A stretch of 64,000 nucleotides of DNA from Calothrix sp. NIES-2100 (GCF_002368195.1 NZ_AP018178.1:5112145-5176144), one strand, 5' to 3'; positions 35,282 to 43,072 are shown, counted from the stretch's first letter. The notes: generated from the letters alone by a model not told the origin. A program made the numbers and translations.

Positions 35282-35935
35282 ATGACGCAACTTACCTTAG
35301 TAATTGGTAATAAAAATTATTCATCTTGGTCATTACGTCCTTGGTTAGCTTTAAAGCAATTCGGGGTGGAATTCGAGGAAATTTGCATTCCTCTCTACAC
35401 CCCTGAAACTGCATCAAAAATTCAGCAATATTCGCCTTCAAAAAAAGTACCAGTGCTTTTACATAATCATCAAAGCATCTGGGACTCTCTAGCGATTTGC
35501 GAATACCTAGCAGAAGAATTCCCCGATATGGATTGGTGGTCAGAAGATAAAATAAATAGAGCATTAGCTCGTTCTATTAGTGCAGAAATGCACTCAGGAT
35601 TTCAAAATCTCCGGCAAAATATGCCCATGAATTGCCGAGCTAAATTACCAGGTAAAGGGTTAACACCAGAAGTGCAAAAAGATATTGACCGCATTACCAG
35701 CATTTGGCAACAATTCCGGTCAAAATTTGCAGCCGATGGGGATATGTTATTTGGCAAATTCACAATTGCTGATGCCATGTTTGCCCCAGTCGTATTACGC
35801 TTTGTCACTTACGATGTGCAATTAGATAGTATTTCTAGAAAATATGTAGAGACAATTTTAGAACTTCCCGCAATTCAAGAATGGATACAAGCAGCCAAAA
35901 CCGAAACAGAAGTTCTTTCTCAATATGAATTGTAG
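35282..35935 (+). CDS. Glutathione S-transferase family protein
   Basis: A 217-residue cytosolic GST-like enzyme. The thioredoxin-like domain (1-80) has the serine-type active-site segment NKNYSSWSLRPWLALK, KKVPVLLHNHQSIWDSLAI (with the cis-proline and the ES/DS glutathione-binding pair) and EYLAEEFP. The helical domain follows (about 90-210) with FGKFTIADAMFAPVVLRF, the N-capping box of the family. The substrate is unknown; a zeta- or Nu-like detoxifying role is plausible. It is the second gene of a two-gene unit, eight bases after the small protein gene. Confidence 0.92.
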   Translation: MTQLTLVIGNKNYSSWSLRPWLALKQFGVEFEEICIPLYTPETASKIQQYSPSKKVPVLLHNHQSIWDSLAICEYLAEEFPDMDWWSEDKINRALARSISAEMHSGFQNLRQNMPMNCRAKLPGKGLTPEVQKDIDRITSIWQQFRSKFAADGDMLFGKFTIADAMFAPVVLRFVTYDVQLDSISRKYVETILELPAIQEWIQAAKTETEVLSQYEL

Positions 35936-36008
35936 TTTTGACTTCCGTCCTCAACGTTCCCTAAATTCGTCTATTAAAATGCAAATTCCCATACATAGGT
36001 GAACAACA

Positions 36009-36041
36009 AGATCCCCGACTTCTTAAAGAATTCGGGGATCT
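36009..36041. repeat. Dispersed 33-bp palindrome, copy 1
   Basis: AGATCCCCGA and TCGGGGATCT arms with a further TTCTT/AAGAA inner stem. The same element occurs at 56493-56525 with two base changes. Confidence 0.85.
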
Positions 36042-36127
36042 GAGTCTATTGAGTCGATTAACGTAGCAGAGACAATTTTTTATTTAATATCTACCTCAAC
36101 CAATTTCTCTCTGGAGGAGATTTTATC

Positions 36128-36184
36128 ATGAATAGTCATTCTACATGCCAGCGCGAAGCCGCGCGAAGCCATAGTGTAGAATAG
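36128..36184 (+). pseudogene. Start of a small gene cut by a MITE
   Basis: GGAGGAG lies nine bases before ATG 36128, one of the best ribosome binding sites in the window. The frame reads MNSHSTCQREAARSHSVE and stops at TAG 36182, the first bases of the MITE-like element. A GCGCGAAGCC unit is also doubled inside. It is probably the surviving 5' end of an interrupted gene. Confidence 0.35.
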
Positions 36185-36338
36185 ACCTCTTGCAAAAGTC
36201 CTTTTTGCAAGAGGGGGGAAAAGGGTAAAGGTTAAAGGTAAAGGGGATAATACAAAACCTTTTCCCCTTCCCCCTACCCCTAATCCCCACGAAGTGGGGC
36301 CCCGAGTTCCCCTTTTCCCGACTTATGCAAGAAGTCTA
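36182..36338. mobile_element. MITE-like element with 19-bp imperfect terminal repeats
   Basis: TAGACCTCTTGCAAAAGTC (36182-36200) and the complement of 36320-36338 match at 17 of 19 positions. The interior holds purine/pyrimidine-rich runs and a CCCCAC-GAA-GTGGGG hairpin and no gene. TA at both ends fits a TA-targeting element. Confidence 0.6.
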
Positions 36339-36461
36339 ATAACTAGTAACTTGAGTTAAACTTTTGCTAGGATGTCATCCACAGTAGTACACAGTTTGCA
36401 CCGAAAAAATGTCAGCTGTTATGAAATACTTATGCTGCGGATGACTTATAAATAAGCGCAG

Positions 36462-37259
36462 ATGAAACACCTTAAATCGCGTTCTCAAGATTTGCGGAGT
36501 TTGTTTGAGAACAACATCACCATTGAATACGTCGCAGAACCGCTGAAAGCAGTTGCGGCTGAAGCCGAGGTAACAGAAGTGCTGCATTGGATGCAAGCAC
36601 GGGATTTTGATGTGATTGGTGTGGAGTCGGGAGATACTATCACTGGCTATGTAGAACGCACCAGCCTGATAAAAGCCACATCAGGTAAGTGCAGCGATTA
36701 TCAGCGAGTGTTTCATCCCAAAGAACTCATCGCTATTTCCACCCCACTGATGAAATTGTTACCCATTCTGCAACAAACTCCCCGATTATTTGTGCTTGAC
36801 TGCAATCAAGTAACGGGAATTATTACCTGTGGCGATTTGCAAAAAGCACCTGCAAGAATGCTGCTGTTTGGCTTAGTAACACTGCTAGAAATGAATCTGC
36901 TGCGACTCGTGCGGCTTTACTATCCTCAAGATTCATGGCAAGAAGTATTAAAACCAGAACGTTTACAAGTTGCTCAAAGATTATGGCGAGAAAGCCAAGA
37001 AAGAAACGAAGCCACAGATTTGTTAGATTATCTGCAATTTTGTGATAAGCGAGAGTTAGTTTTAAATCAACCAGAACTTCTTGAGCAACTGGGACTAAAA
37101 TCTAAGCGATTTGGAGAGCGTTTTCTCAAATCTGCCGAACAGCTACGCAACCGATTAGCGCACGCACAAAATTTAGTCAGTGGTTCCTCTTGGACAGACT
37201 TAATTTCCCTAGCAGAAGCGATGGAAACATTATTAATTCGTTGTGAAGAAATTGAGTGA
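36462..37259 (+). CDS. CBS-domain protein fused to a HEPN-like C-terminal region
   Basis: A 265-residue protein. Residues 1-130 look like a CBS pair: two strand-helix units (VTEVLHWMQARDFDVIGVES, GDTITGYVERTSLI; then MKLLPILQQTPRLFVLD, GIITCGDLQKAPARM), usually a sensor of adenine nucleotides. The C-terminal 130 residues are all helical and include FLKSAEQLRNRLAHAQNLV, where R229 and H234 form the Rx4H motif of HEPN ribonucleases. The combination suggests a nucleotide-gated RNase or RNA-binding protein, an inference from motifs only. It is alone, downstream of repeats. ATG 36462, spacer without a strong ribosome binding site. Confidence 0.7.
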   Translation: MKHLKSRSQDLRSLFENNITIEYVAEPLKAVAAEAEVTEVLHWMQARDFDVIGVESGDTITGYVERTSLIKATSGKCSDYQRVFHPKELIAISTPLMKLLPILQQTPRLFVLDCNQVTGIITCGDLQKAPARMLLFGLVTLLEMNLLRLVRLYYPQDSWQEVLKPERLQVAQRLWRESQERNEATDLLDYLQFCDKRELVLNQPELLEQLGLKSKRFGERFLKSAEQLRNRLAHAQNLVSGSSWTDLISLAEAMETLLIRCEEIE

Positions 37260-37339
37260 TGATTGCTAATGTGTCATTTCTCATTACAAAGGATAGAGAA
37301 ATTACAGCAGATTGTACAGATAATTGTCAGGGCAGTGCC

Positions 37340-37627
37340 CATACGTGTCAACTTAATCATGGGACAGACCATTAAGCCGATAGCTTCCGGTTTATTGAAT
37401 TCGGGTAGTCGTTTATTGAATTGGGGTAGTCGTTTATTGAATTCGGGTAGTCGTTTATTGAATTGGGGTAGTCGTTTATTGAATTCGGGTCAGTAACAGG
37501 ATAAGTCAACTTCATCTCCTGCGAATGAACTTTGCCGACTTGTGTGTACATCGTAGCTCCCTTGGAAGAGGGAAGATGAGGGCAAAACGTTGTCACCAAG
37601 TGGGTTTCGTGTTAAGTTGACACCAAT
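37340..37627. mobile_element. MITE with TTGGTGTCAACTTAA-type ends, copy 1
   Basis: GTGTCAACTTAA (37345-37356) and TTAAGTTGACAC (37612-37623) are perfect inverted repeats. The decamer GGGCAGTGCC flanks the element on both sides (37330-37339 and 37628-37637), a probable target duplication. The interior carries a 21-bp tandem array. A related copy lies at 56588-56783 in the opposite orientation. Confidence 0.75.
37391..37490. repeat. 21-bp tandem array inside the MITE
   Basis: Five units of 21 bp (the last one partial), built on TTTATTGAATT followed by C or G and GGGTAGTCG. The variable base alternates strictly C, G, C, G, C, so the higher-order period is 42 bp. Confidence 0.9.
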
Positions 37628-38054
37628 GGGCAGTGCCGTGCCCCTACCGGCGTACCTCATTTACCTGAAATGCGCTGTATGATATTTTTTCTCTGGAATA
37701 CTTTTGCTTAGTGCGTGAGGTAAATTATACCAATTAAATAAAAGAAGGCGACAGATACGTAGGTTGGGTAGAACGAAGTGAAACCCAATACATACAAGGT
37801 TTTAAACTGTTGGGTTGCGTTCTTCAACGCAATTTTAATATCATAAAGTGATTGATATAGCTAGGAAAATCACAAAATTTTACAATACTTAATAACGCCT
37901 AAAAAAGCAGTAGGGGCACAACGACCGTTGCACCCCTAGCATGTGTTTGATTTCAACAAAAAACGCGATGTCTGGCGACAAGCCCTCCGGGTTCAGCAGT
38001 TGCTTCAAGTCGGGGAACCCGCCCAACGCACTGCTTCACCGCTTTGTGTCTACA

Positions 38055-39239
38055 CTATCTGTCAACAGAACCCATAATCACGTCAATACTGCCGAGAATT
38101 ACCACAATATCTGCCACCTTCATTCCGCGTAATAAATGAGGCAGAATTTGTAGGTTGTTGAAATCGGCGGCGCGAATCTTCCAGCGTGCGGGGAAGACGT
38201 TATCATCACCCACTAAATAAATGCCCAGTTCACCTTTACCGCTTTCGACACGGGCGTAAATTTCTCCTTTGGGAATCTTAAAAGAAGGAGAAACTTTTTT
38301 ACCAATATACTGGTAATCAAAAGCATCCCATTCTGATTTTTTCCCAGCAGCTAAACGCTTCGCTTCTAGGTTTTCATAAGGGCCACCGGGAAGTCCTTTA
38401 ATTGCTTGGCGAATAATTTTCACAGATTCGCGCATTTCCCGCATCCGCACTACGTAACGGGCAAAGCAATCACCAGCAGTTTCCCACTGCACATCCCAAT
38501 CAAAGTCATCGTAGCATTCGTAGTGGTCTACTTTGCGCAAGTCCCACTTCACCCCAGAAGCGCGTAACATGGGGCCAGAAAGTCCCCAGTTAATTGCTTC
38601 TTCGCGGGTGATTGTGCCAATACCTTCAACCCGACGACGGAAAATGGGGTTATTGGTAACCAACTTTTCGTACTCGTCTATTTTAGGTAGCAAGTAATCG
38701 CAGAATTCTGAGCACTTATCTACCCAACCGTAAGGTAAATCAACCGCCACGCCACCAACGCGGAAGTAATTGTTATTTACCATCCGATAACCAGTAGCAG
38801 CTTCCCACAAATCATAAATCATCTCCCGTTCGCGGAACTGGTAGAAGAAGGGAGTTTGCGCGCCCACGTCAGCGAGGAAGGGCCCAAACCACAACAAGTG
38901 GTTGGCGATTCGGTTCAATTCCAGCATAATCACGCGGATGTAGCTGGCGCGTTTGGGTACAGCCACACCTGCCAATTTTTCTGGGGCGTTGACAGTGACG
39001 GCTTCATTGAACATCCCCGCTGCGTAGTCCCACCGACTCACGTAGGGAACATACATAATCGTGGTGCGGTTTTCCGCGATTTTTTCCATTCCCCGGTGCA
39101 GGTAGCCAATTACTGGTTCACAATCAATAACATCCTCGCCATCCAGGGTAACAATTAACCGCAGAACCCCGTGCATTGAGGGATGGTGCGGTCCCATATT
39201 CAGCACCATAGGTTCAGTGCGGGTTTCTATTCTGGCCAT
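38055..39239 (-). CDS. ndhH: NAD(P)H-quinone oxidoreductase subunit H
   Basis: A 394-residue subunit of the thylakoid NDH-1 complex, homologous to the 49-kDa (NuoD) subunit, which forms part of the plastoquinone pocket and supports cyclic electron flow, respiration and CO2 uptake. Landmarks: MVLNMGPHHPSMHGVLRL at the start, IGYLHRGMEKIAENRT, DYAAGMFNEAV, LLWFGPFLADVGAQTPFFY, and a C-terminal LLRGMKVADIVVILGSIDVIMGSVDR. Length and sequence are fully normal. As in other cyanobacteria the gene is separate from other ndh genes. ATG at 39239. Downstream it is bordered by small dispersed repeats. Confidence 0.99.
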   Translation of the reverse strand: MARIETRTEPMVLNMGPHHPSMHGVLRLIVTLDGEDVIDCEPVIGYLHRGMEKIAENRTTIMYVPYVSRWDYAAGMFNEAVTVNAPEKLAGVAVPKRASYIRVIMLELNRIANHLLWFGPFLADVGAQTPFFYQFREREMIYDLWEAATGYRMVNNNYFRVGGVAVDLPYGWVDKCSEFCDYLLPKIDEYEKLVTNNPIFRRRVEGIGTITREEAINWGLSGPMLRASGVKWDLRKVDHYECYDDFDWDVQWETAGDCFARYVVRMREMRESVKIIRQAIKGLPGGPYENLEAKRLAAGKKSEWDAFDYQYIGKKVSPSFKIPKGEIYARVESGKGELGIYLVGDDNVFPARWKIRAADFNNLQILPHLLRGMKVADIVVILGSIDVIMGSVDR

Positions 39240-39601
39240 AGATTATAGTGTTCTCCCGTTCATGAAAATTTAGAATTGGATCGCGTAGATGCCAACCAGA
39301 CCCAATTTATATTGTCTGCCACAATCAGACTCTTGAGAGTAATGGGTTTAGGTTGGAAAGAAGATGGCAGCCGAGGGATTTTGGTTGATGTTTAATTTTG
39401 TTGCACTTCTTCAATTATTATATGGAATCCGCAATAAGTTATTGACTGGACTCGGAAAATAGGATTATCTTCAAAATATCTGCTACTAAATGCCTTAATA
39501 GTGATTTAATATCGTTAAATTCCTCTTATATAGTGCATTTTAGCTATATATACCAAAATTAAGTTTAAAAACTGAGTATAAATCTTACCTAAAAAACTTT
39601 T
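39240..39601. other. Divergent intergenic region, no gene seen
   Basis: A 362-bp AT-rich gap between ndhH (minus) and the M20 peptidase gene (plus). It must contain both promoters. No repeated element or strong hairpin is seen. Confidence 0.5.
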
Positions 39602-40852
39602 GTGCGATTACGGATTTCTTGTGTAATAGGGGGTTTGTTTGGTGTCATTTTGTCAGTGTTTCTGCTGCTCTTACAGTCTCATTTTGTTGTAGCAGCCTCT
39701 GATACAGTAGTTTATGACAAAGCCCAGAAAGCACAATCAGGCTTTTTGGCGATACTGGAAACCCTCGTCAACATTGATTCAGCAACGGGCGATCAACAGG
39801 GGCTGACTCAGGTGGAAAACCTTGTGATTGAGCAGCTGAAATCCGTAGATGCTGACGTTAAAACTATAGATGCAACGCCTAGCGCTGGACGGAACATCCT
39901 GGCAACAATTCAAGGTACTGGCAAACGCAAGATTCTGCTTCTTGCCCACACTGATACCGTATTCGACAAAGAAAAAGCAGCTCAACATCCTTTTAAAATT
40001 GTTGATGGCAAAGCCTACGGTCTAGGGGTGATGGATGACAAAGGCGGAATTCTCTTAGGTATCGAAGCACTGAAAATTTTGCGAGAACTGAATTTTCAGG
40101 AATTTGGCACGATTACCTTTTTAATTAATCCAGATGAAGAAAAAGGATCGTTGGGTTCACGGGAATTGATCAAAGAAACTGCGAAAAAACATGATATCGC
40201 GCTGGTGTTAGAATTTGGCTCCCCAGAAGATAAGGTAACCTCATGGCGCAAGGGAATTGGTTACTATGGACTTGAAGTCAAAGGTCGAGCAGCCCATGCG
40301 GGGGCTGAACCAGAAAAAGGCTGTAATGCTCTATTGGAGGCAGCTTTCCAAACTTTGCAACTGAGAAACCTTGGCGATCGCAACAAACAGACGACAGTTA
40401 ATTTTACTGTTTTCCAGGCAGGCGATCGCAGAAATATAATTCCCGATTCTGCCAAGGTTCAGGCAGATGTGCGGGTACTCCAAGCCCAAGAGTACACTCG
40501 CCTCGAACGTGACTTTACGCGGTTATCACAAAACAAACTGTTGCCTTGCACTGAAATCAAGGTGATCTCAGAACGAGGTCGTCCACCGTTTCCACCCAAT
40601 GCCAAAACCGATGCGTTAGTTAAAAAAGCTCAAGCCATTTATCAAACAATTGGTCTCAAGCTGGGAGTTGAAGGCAGTGGCGGTGGTACTGATGGTAACT
40701 ACGCTGCCTCCGTGGGCACATCCACACTTGATGCACTTGGGCCTGTAGGTGGGGGTGCGCATAGTCCAGATGAATATATCAATTTGGATCGGATTGCACC
40801 GCGAATTTACTTACTCACCAAGCTGTTAATGGATTTGGGATCTGCAAACTAG
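39602..40852 (+). CDS. M20-family metallopeptidase, glutamate carboxypeptidase-like
   Basis: A 416-residue exported zinc peptidase like carboxypeptidase G2. A signal peptide or anchor opens the protein (VIGGLFGVILSVFLLLLQSHFVVAA). Catalytic blocks: ILLLAHTDTVFDKE (metal-binding histidine and following aspartate), GLGVMDDKGGILLG (bridging aspartate), INPDEEKGSLGSRE (catalytic and metal glutamates), the dimerisation domain with GRAAHAGAEPEKGCNA, and C-terminal GPVGGGAHSPDEYI with the last metal histidine. All expected residues are present. It starts at GTG 39602, needed to include the signal peptide; no strong ribosome binding site is visible. It is alone and divergent from ndhH. Confidence 0.92.
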   Translation: MRLRISCVIGGLFGVILSVFLLLLQSHFVVAASDTVVYDKAQKAQSGFLAILETLVNIDSATGDQQGLTQVENLVIEQLKSVDADVKTIDATPSAGRNILATIQGTGKRKILLLAHTDTVFDKEKAAQHPFKIVDGKAYGLGVMDDKGGILLGIEALKILRELNFQEFGTITFLINPDEEKGSLGSRELIKETAKKHDIALVLEFGSPEDKVTSWRKGIGYYGLEVKGRAAHAGAEPEKGCNALLEAAFQTLQLRNLGDRNKQTTVNFTVFQAGDRRNIIPDSAKVQADVRVLQAQEYTRLERDFTRLSQNKLLPCTEIKVISERGRPPFPPNAKTDALVKKAQAIYQTIGLKLGVEGSGGGTDGNYAASVGTSTLDALGPVGGGAHSPDEYINLDRIAPRIYLLTKLLMDLGSAN

Positions 40853-40975
40853 TCAATTGTCAATTGTCATAGTAATTTCTCCCTGTCCCCTCTGCCCCCC
40901 TGCCCCCCTGCTCCCACCCTCTCCCACACTCCCCCATCCCCCTCACCAAAATAATGGGTCTGAAGCCTCGCCCTT

Positions 40976-41116
40976 CTAGGGCGACTTTTTATTAATTTTT
41001 AACTTCCTAACTAATTCTCTGAGTACATCAGACTTTGTTCTTTTAGTTGCTTGGCAATAGTCTTCAAGATGTGCTAGCTCTTCCTCTGTTAATCGAAAAA
41101 ATACGCTTTTATTCAT
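40976..41116 (-). CDS. Ribbon-helix-helix (CopG-like) mini-regulator of the tnpB element
   Basis: A 46-residue protein. MNKSVFFRLTEEELAHLEDY gives the short beta strand and helix A, and CQATKRTKSDVLRELVRKL gives the turn and helix B of a ribbon-helix-helix dimer that binds DNA through its strand. The ATG at 41116 directly adjoins a 9-bp-arm palindrome (41121-41143), and its stop codon falls inside the left-end hairpin of the transposable element, so the gene belongs to the element. It is divergent from tnpB and probably represses both genes through that palindrome. A toxin-antitoxin-like reading of the pair is possible but speculative. Confidence 0.8.
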   Translation of the reverse strand: MNKSVFFRLTEEELAHLEDYCQATKRTKSDVLRELVRKLKINKKSP

Positions 41117-41120
41117 TGTT

Positions 41121-41143
41121 TTGTATATCTTGATGATATACAA
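41121..41143. promoter_or_regulatory. Palindromic operator between RHH gene and tnpB
   Basis: TTGTATATC, spacer TTGAT, GATATACAA: perfect 9-base arms immediately upstream of the RHH start and 26 bp before the tnpB start. The likely binding site of the RHH dimer. Confidence 0.7.
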
Positions 41144-41168
41144 TCATCACAAACCAAGAGGAAAATTA

Positions 41169-42314
41169 GTGAAAGCAAGATACCAGTATCGCTTCTATCC
41201 AACACCACAACAGCAACAAAGCCTAGCTCAGTTGTTTGGATGTGTACGTGTTGTATATAACGATGCTTTGGCTATCTGCAAGCAGTCCGAAAAACTTCCC
41301 AAGAACAGCGAATTACAAAAGCTTGTAATTACACAAGCCAAAAAGACTGATGAACGCTCATGGTTGTCTGATGTTTCAGTAACTCCATTGCAACAGTCAG
41401 TTGCCGATTTAGGCGTTGCCTACAAGAACTTTTTTGATTTTCTTAAGGGTAAGCGAAAAGGGAAAAAAGCAGGAACTCCGCGATTCAAAAAGAAGACAAG
41501 TAAGCAGGGAGCAAGGTTTACGCTCAACAGTTTTTCAATTAAAGGTACGTTCGTATATCTAGCCAAAATTGGTAACGTTAAGCCTATTTGGTCTAGACGT
41601 TTACCGTCATCCCCGTCAAGCGTAACAGTCATCAAAGACTGCGAAGACCGCTATTTTCTTAGCTTTGTTGTAGAAATAGAACCTATTCATATTGATGCCA
41701 AAAACCAAAGCATTGGTATTGATTTAGGAATTCAAACTTTTGCAGTTATGAGCAATGGGGACAAAGCAGCAAGTCCCGATTACTCAAAAAAAGACCGCAA
41801 AATCCGCAAATTACAACGCAAGCTAGCAAGGCAACAGAAAGGGTCTCAACGTCGTGAACGTACTCGCATAAGAATTGCCAACAGACACAATCAAATTGCG
41901 GATACCCGCAAAGATTTCTTGCACAAGCTATCAACCAAAGTAGTTAGTGAGAACCAAACTATTGTTTTGGAAGATTTGAATGTGTCGGGAATGGTTAAAA
42001 ATCGCAAGTTGGCAAGGGCGATTAGCTTGCAGGGATGGCGAGAATTTCGGGTATTATGCGAGGCTAAATGTGAAAAATTTAGTCGAGATTTCAGAGTAAT
42101 TAATAGATGGGAACCCACCAGCCAAACTTGTTCTTGTTGTGGGTATCGATGGGGCAAGATTGATTTATCTGTTCGTTCAGTGTTGTGCTTGAATTGCAAC
42201 ACTGAACACGACAGAGATGATAATGCGTCCCGAAATATAGAAATGGTCGGCATGGGGCATCGGCACGACCTTAAACGGACGGGGAGCGACCATAAGACTA
42301 CGAAGAGTAGCTAG
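41169..42314 (+). CDS. tnpB: TnpB (IS605 OrfB), RNA-guided nuclease
   Basis: A 381-residue TnpB, the transposon ancestor of Cas12. An N-terminal helix-turn-helix-like domain (KARYQYRFYPTPQQQ) is followed by the wedge and the split RuvC nuclease: D185 in GIDLGI, E268 in VLEDLNVSG, and D348/D350 in HDRDDNASRNI; a CxxC...CxxC zinc finger sits at 321-343. All catalytic residues appear intact, so it should be an active nuclease guided by a right-end RNA. The start is GTG 41169: AGAGGA lies six bases upstream, and the upstream in-frame ATG overlaps the operator. The bridge helix region is rich in Lys and Arg (IRKLQRKLARQQKGSQRRER). Confidence 0.93.
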   Translation: MKARYQYRFYPTPQQQQSLAQLFGCVRVVYNDALAICKQSEKLPKNSELQKLVITQAKKTDERSWLSDVSVTPLQQSVADLGVAYKNFFDFLKGKRKGKKAGTPRFKKKTSKQGARFTLNSFSIKGTFVYLAKIGNVKPIWSRRLPSSPSSVTVIKDCEDRYFLSFVVEIEPIHIDAKNQSIGIDLGIQTFAVMSNGDKAASPDYSKKDRKIRKLQRKLARQQKGSQRRERTRIRIANRHNQIADTRKDFLHKLSTKVVSENQTIVLEDLNVSGMVKNRKLARAISLQGWREFRVLCEAKCEKFSRDFRVINRWEPTSQTCSCCGYRWGKIDLSVRSVLCLNCNTEHDRDDNASRNIEMVGMGHRHDLKRTGSDHKTTKSS

Positions 42315-42366
42315 TTGCTGGGAGCCGTCAAGAATCGCCGACGTTCTACGTCGGTGAGTATGTCAA
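42230..42366 (+). ncRNA. Predicted omega (reRNA) guide RNA of tnpB
   Basis: In characterised IS605 elements the guide RNA covers the 3' end of tnpB and the right end, with the guide taken from flanking DNA. Here that region includes GC-rich tnpB 3' sequence and the CCGACG/CGTCGG hairpin. The guide would begin at about 42367 (TGCGGCGGTCTCGCGC). The 5' boundary is estimated. Confidence 0.45.
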
Positions 42367-42929
42367 TGCGGCGGTCTCGCGCAAGGTGAGTCAGTTGTAG
42401 TAGAAGTATCAGGAAATACAGCTAAAGTATGATACTCCGGGCTGTCATCACCATATAAAACTCGGAATGTATACAATTTAGTTTTTTCTGACCCTTCGGT
42501 AATTACTGTTAATAATGTATTGTTAGTATAAGGTAAACCGGGAATTGGCAGCTTTTTAATCCGTCTGAGTTGCATGACGTTTGCTGAAGAATTTTGGCAA
42601 TCTCCTGTATTACCTCCTTGACCGAACTGCATACACATCGGCCCGTCAAAATCTATGGTTACCTGTGACGGGTCATTTAACCAAACTTTTTTAATTTTTT
42701 CTCCCGCCGGAATAAAACTGAGGTTTGTACCCTGCTGATACCAAACTTTAATAGTAGGTACTACTCCGCTTAAACCTTGAGCTTGACAGGAAAAAATCGA
42801 TCGCAGAACAGCATTCTCAGCTACAGCGCGTCCTGCTAATAAGATTGCAGCCACAAAACCTAAAGAAGCCAGAGGTAGAAAATAAGAATTATTTAAGATA
42901 TTTGCGCGAAAATTGCTGTTTTTCTTCAT
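42363..42929 (-). CDS. VirB9/TraK-like protein of the T4SS-like operon
   Basis: A 188-residue protein. A membrane or signal segment (YFLPLASLGFVAAILLAGRAVA) lies near 12-33. The rest is beta-rich: PTIKVWYQQGTNLSFIPAGE, IKKVWLNDPSQVTIDFDGPM, LLTVITEGSEKTKLYTFRVLYGD. This pattern of a ligand-binding-like 'I..VWL.DPS.V..DFD' strand and a final FRV strand recalls the N-terminal domain of VirB9/TrbG or TraK; a C-terminal domain is missing. ATG 42929 is the start; an upstream in-frame extension encodes only Cys/Pro repeat sequence. Its stop TGA is formed by the TCAA right end of the IS605 element. It is the last gene of the operon. Confidence 0.6.
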   Translation of the reverse strand: MKKNSNFRANILNNSYFLPLASLGFVAAILLAGRAVAENAVLRSIFSCQAQGLSGVVPTIKVWYQQGTNLSFIPAGEKIKKVWLNDPSQVTIDFDGPMCMQFGQGGNTGDCQNSSANVMQLRRIKKLPIPGLPYTNNTLLTVITEGSEKTKLYTFRVLYGDDSPEYHTLAVFPDTSTTTDSPCARPPH

Positions 42930-43072
42930 GGCTGAACTGGGAAGGAGTGGGCAGGGGGGCAGGGGGCAGGAGGGACAAGGGGGACAAGGGAGACAAGGAG
43001 GACAAGGAGAACAAGGATGATAAATAAGAAATATCCAATGCCCAATGCCCAATGCCCAATGCCCATTAATCC

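Larger units (their letters stand above)
35936..36461. other. Intergenic region rich in mobile repeats
   Basis: Holds a 33-bp palindrome (36009-36041), a tiny reading frame with a strong ribosome binding site (36128-36184), and a MITE-like element (36182-36338). The last 120 bp are the promoter region of the CBS-HEPN gene. Confidence 0.6.
37260..38054. other. Intergenic region with MITE and small dispersed repeats
   Basis: Contains the MITE with its 21-bp array (37340-37627), a dispersed GTTGGGT-type repeat near 37760-37840, an imperfect hairpin at about 37909-37938 just beyond ndhH, and a GC-rich small dispersed repeat at 37965-38040 abutting the ndhH 3' end. No gene is seen; short open frames across it are repeat artefacts. 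Confidence 0.65.
40950..42366. mobile_element. IS200/IS605-type element with RHH gene and tnpB
   Basis: The left end has a TCGCCC-TTCTA-GGGCGA hairpin (40968-40984), the right end a CCGACG-TTCTA-CGTCGG hairpin (42338-42354); both have the same loop. The right end finishes ...GTCAA near 42366, the TCAA cleavage-site type known for this family. No tnpA transposase is present; in its place is a divergent RHH gene. The exact left boundary (near 40950) is not certain. Confidence 0.8.

Noticed and set aside
37391..37490. CRISPR array
   Set aside because: Units are contiguous 21-bp repeats with no unique spacers and no cas genes nearby.
37263..37599. Open frames on both strands with LLNSGSR and NSINDYP repeats
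   Set aside because: Produced by the 21-bp array inside the MITE; same codon-phase artefact as above.
42930..43052. N-terminal extension of the VirB9-like gene with repeated CPPCP residues
   Set aside because: It is translated pyrimidine-rich tandem repeat DNA; the ATG at 42929 directly precedes the membrane segment.
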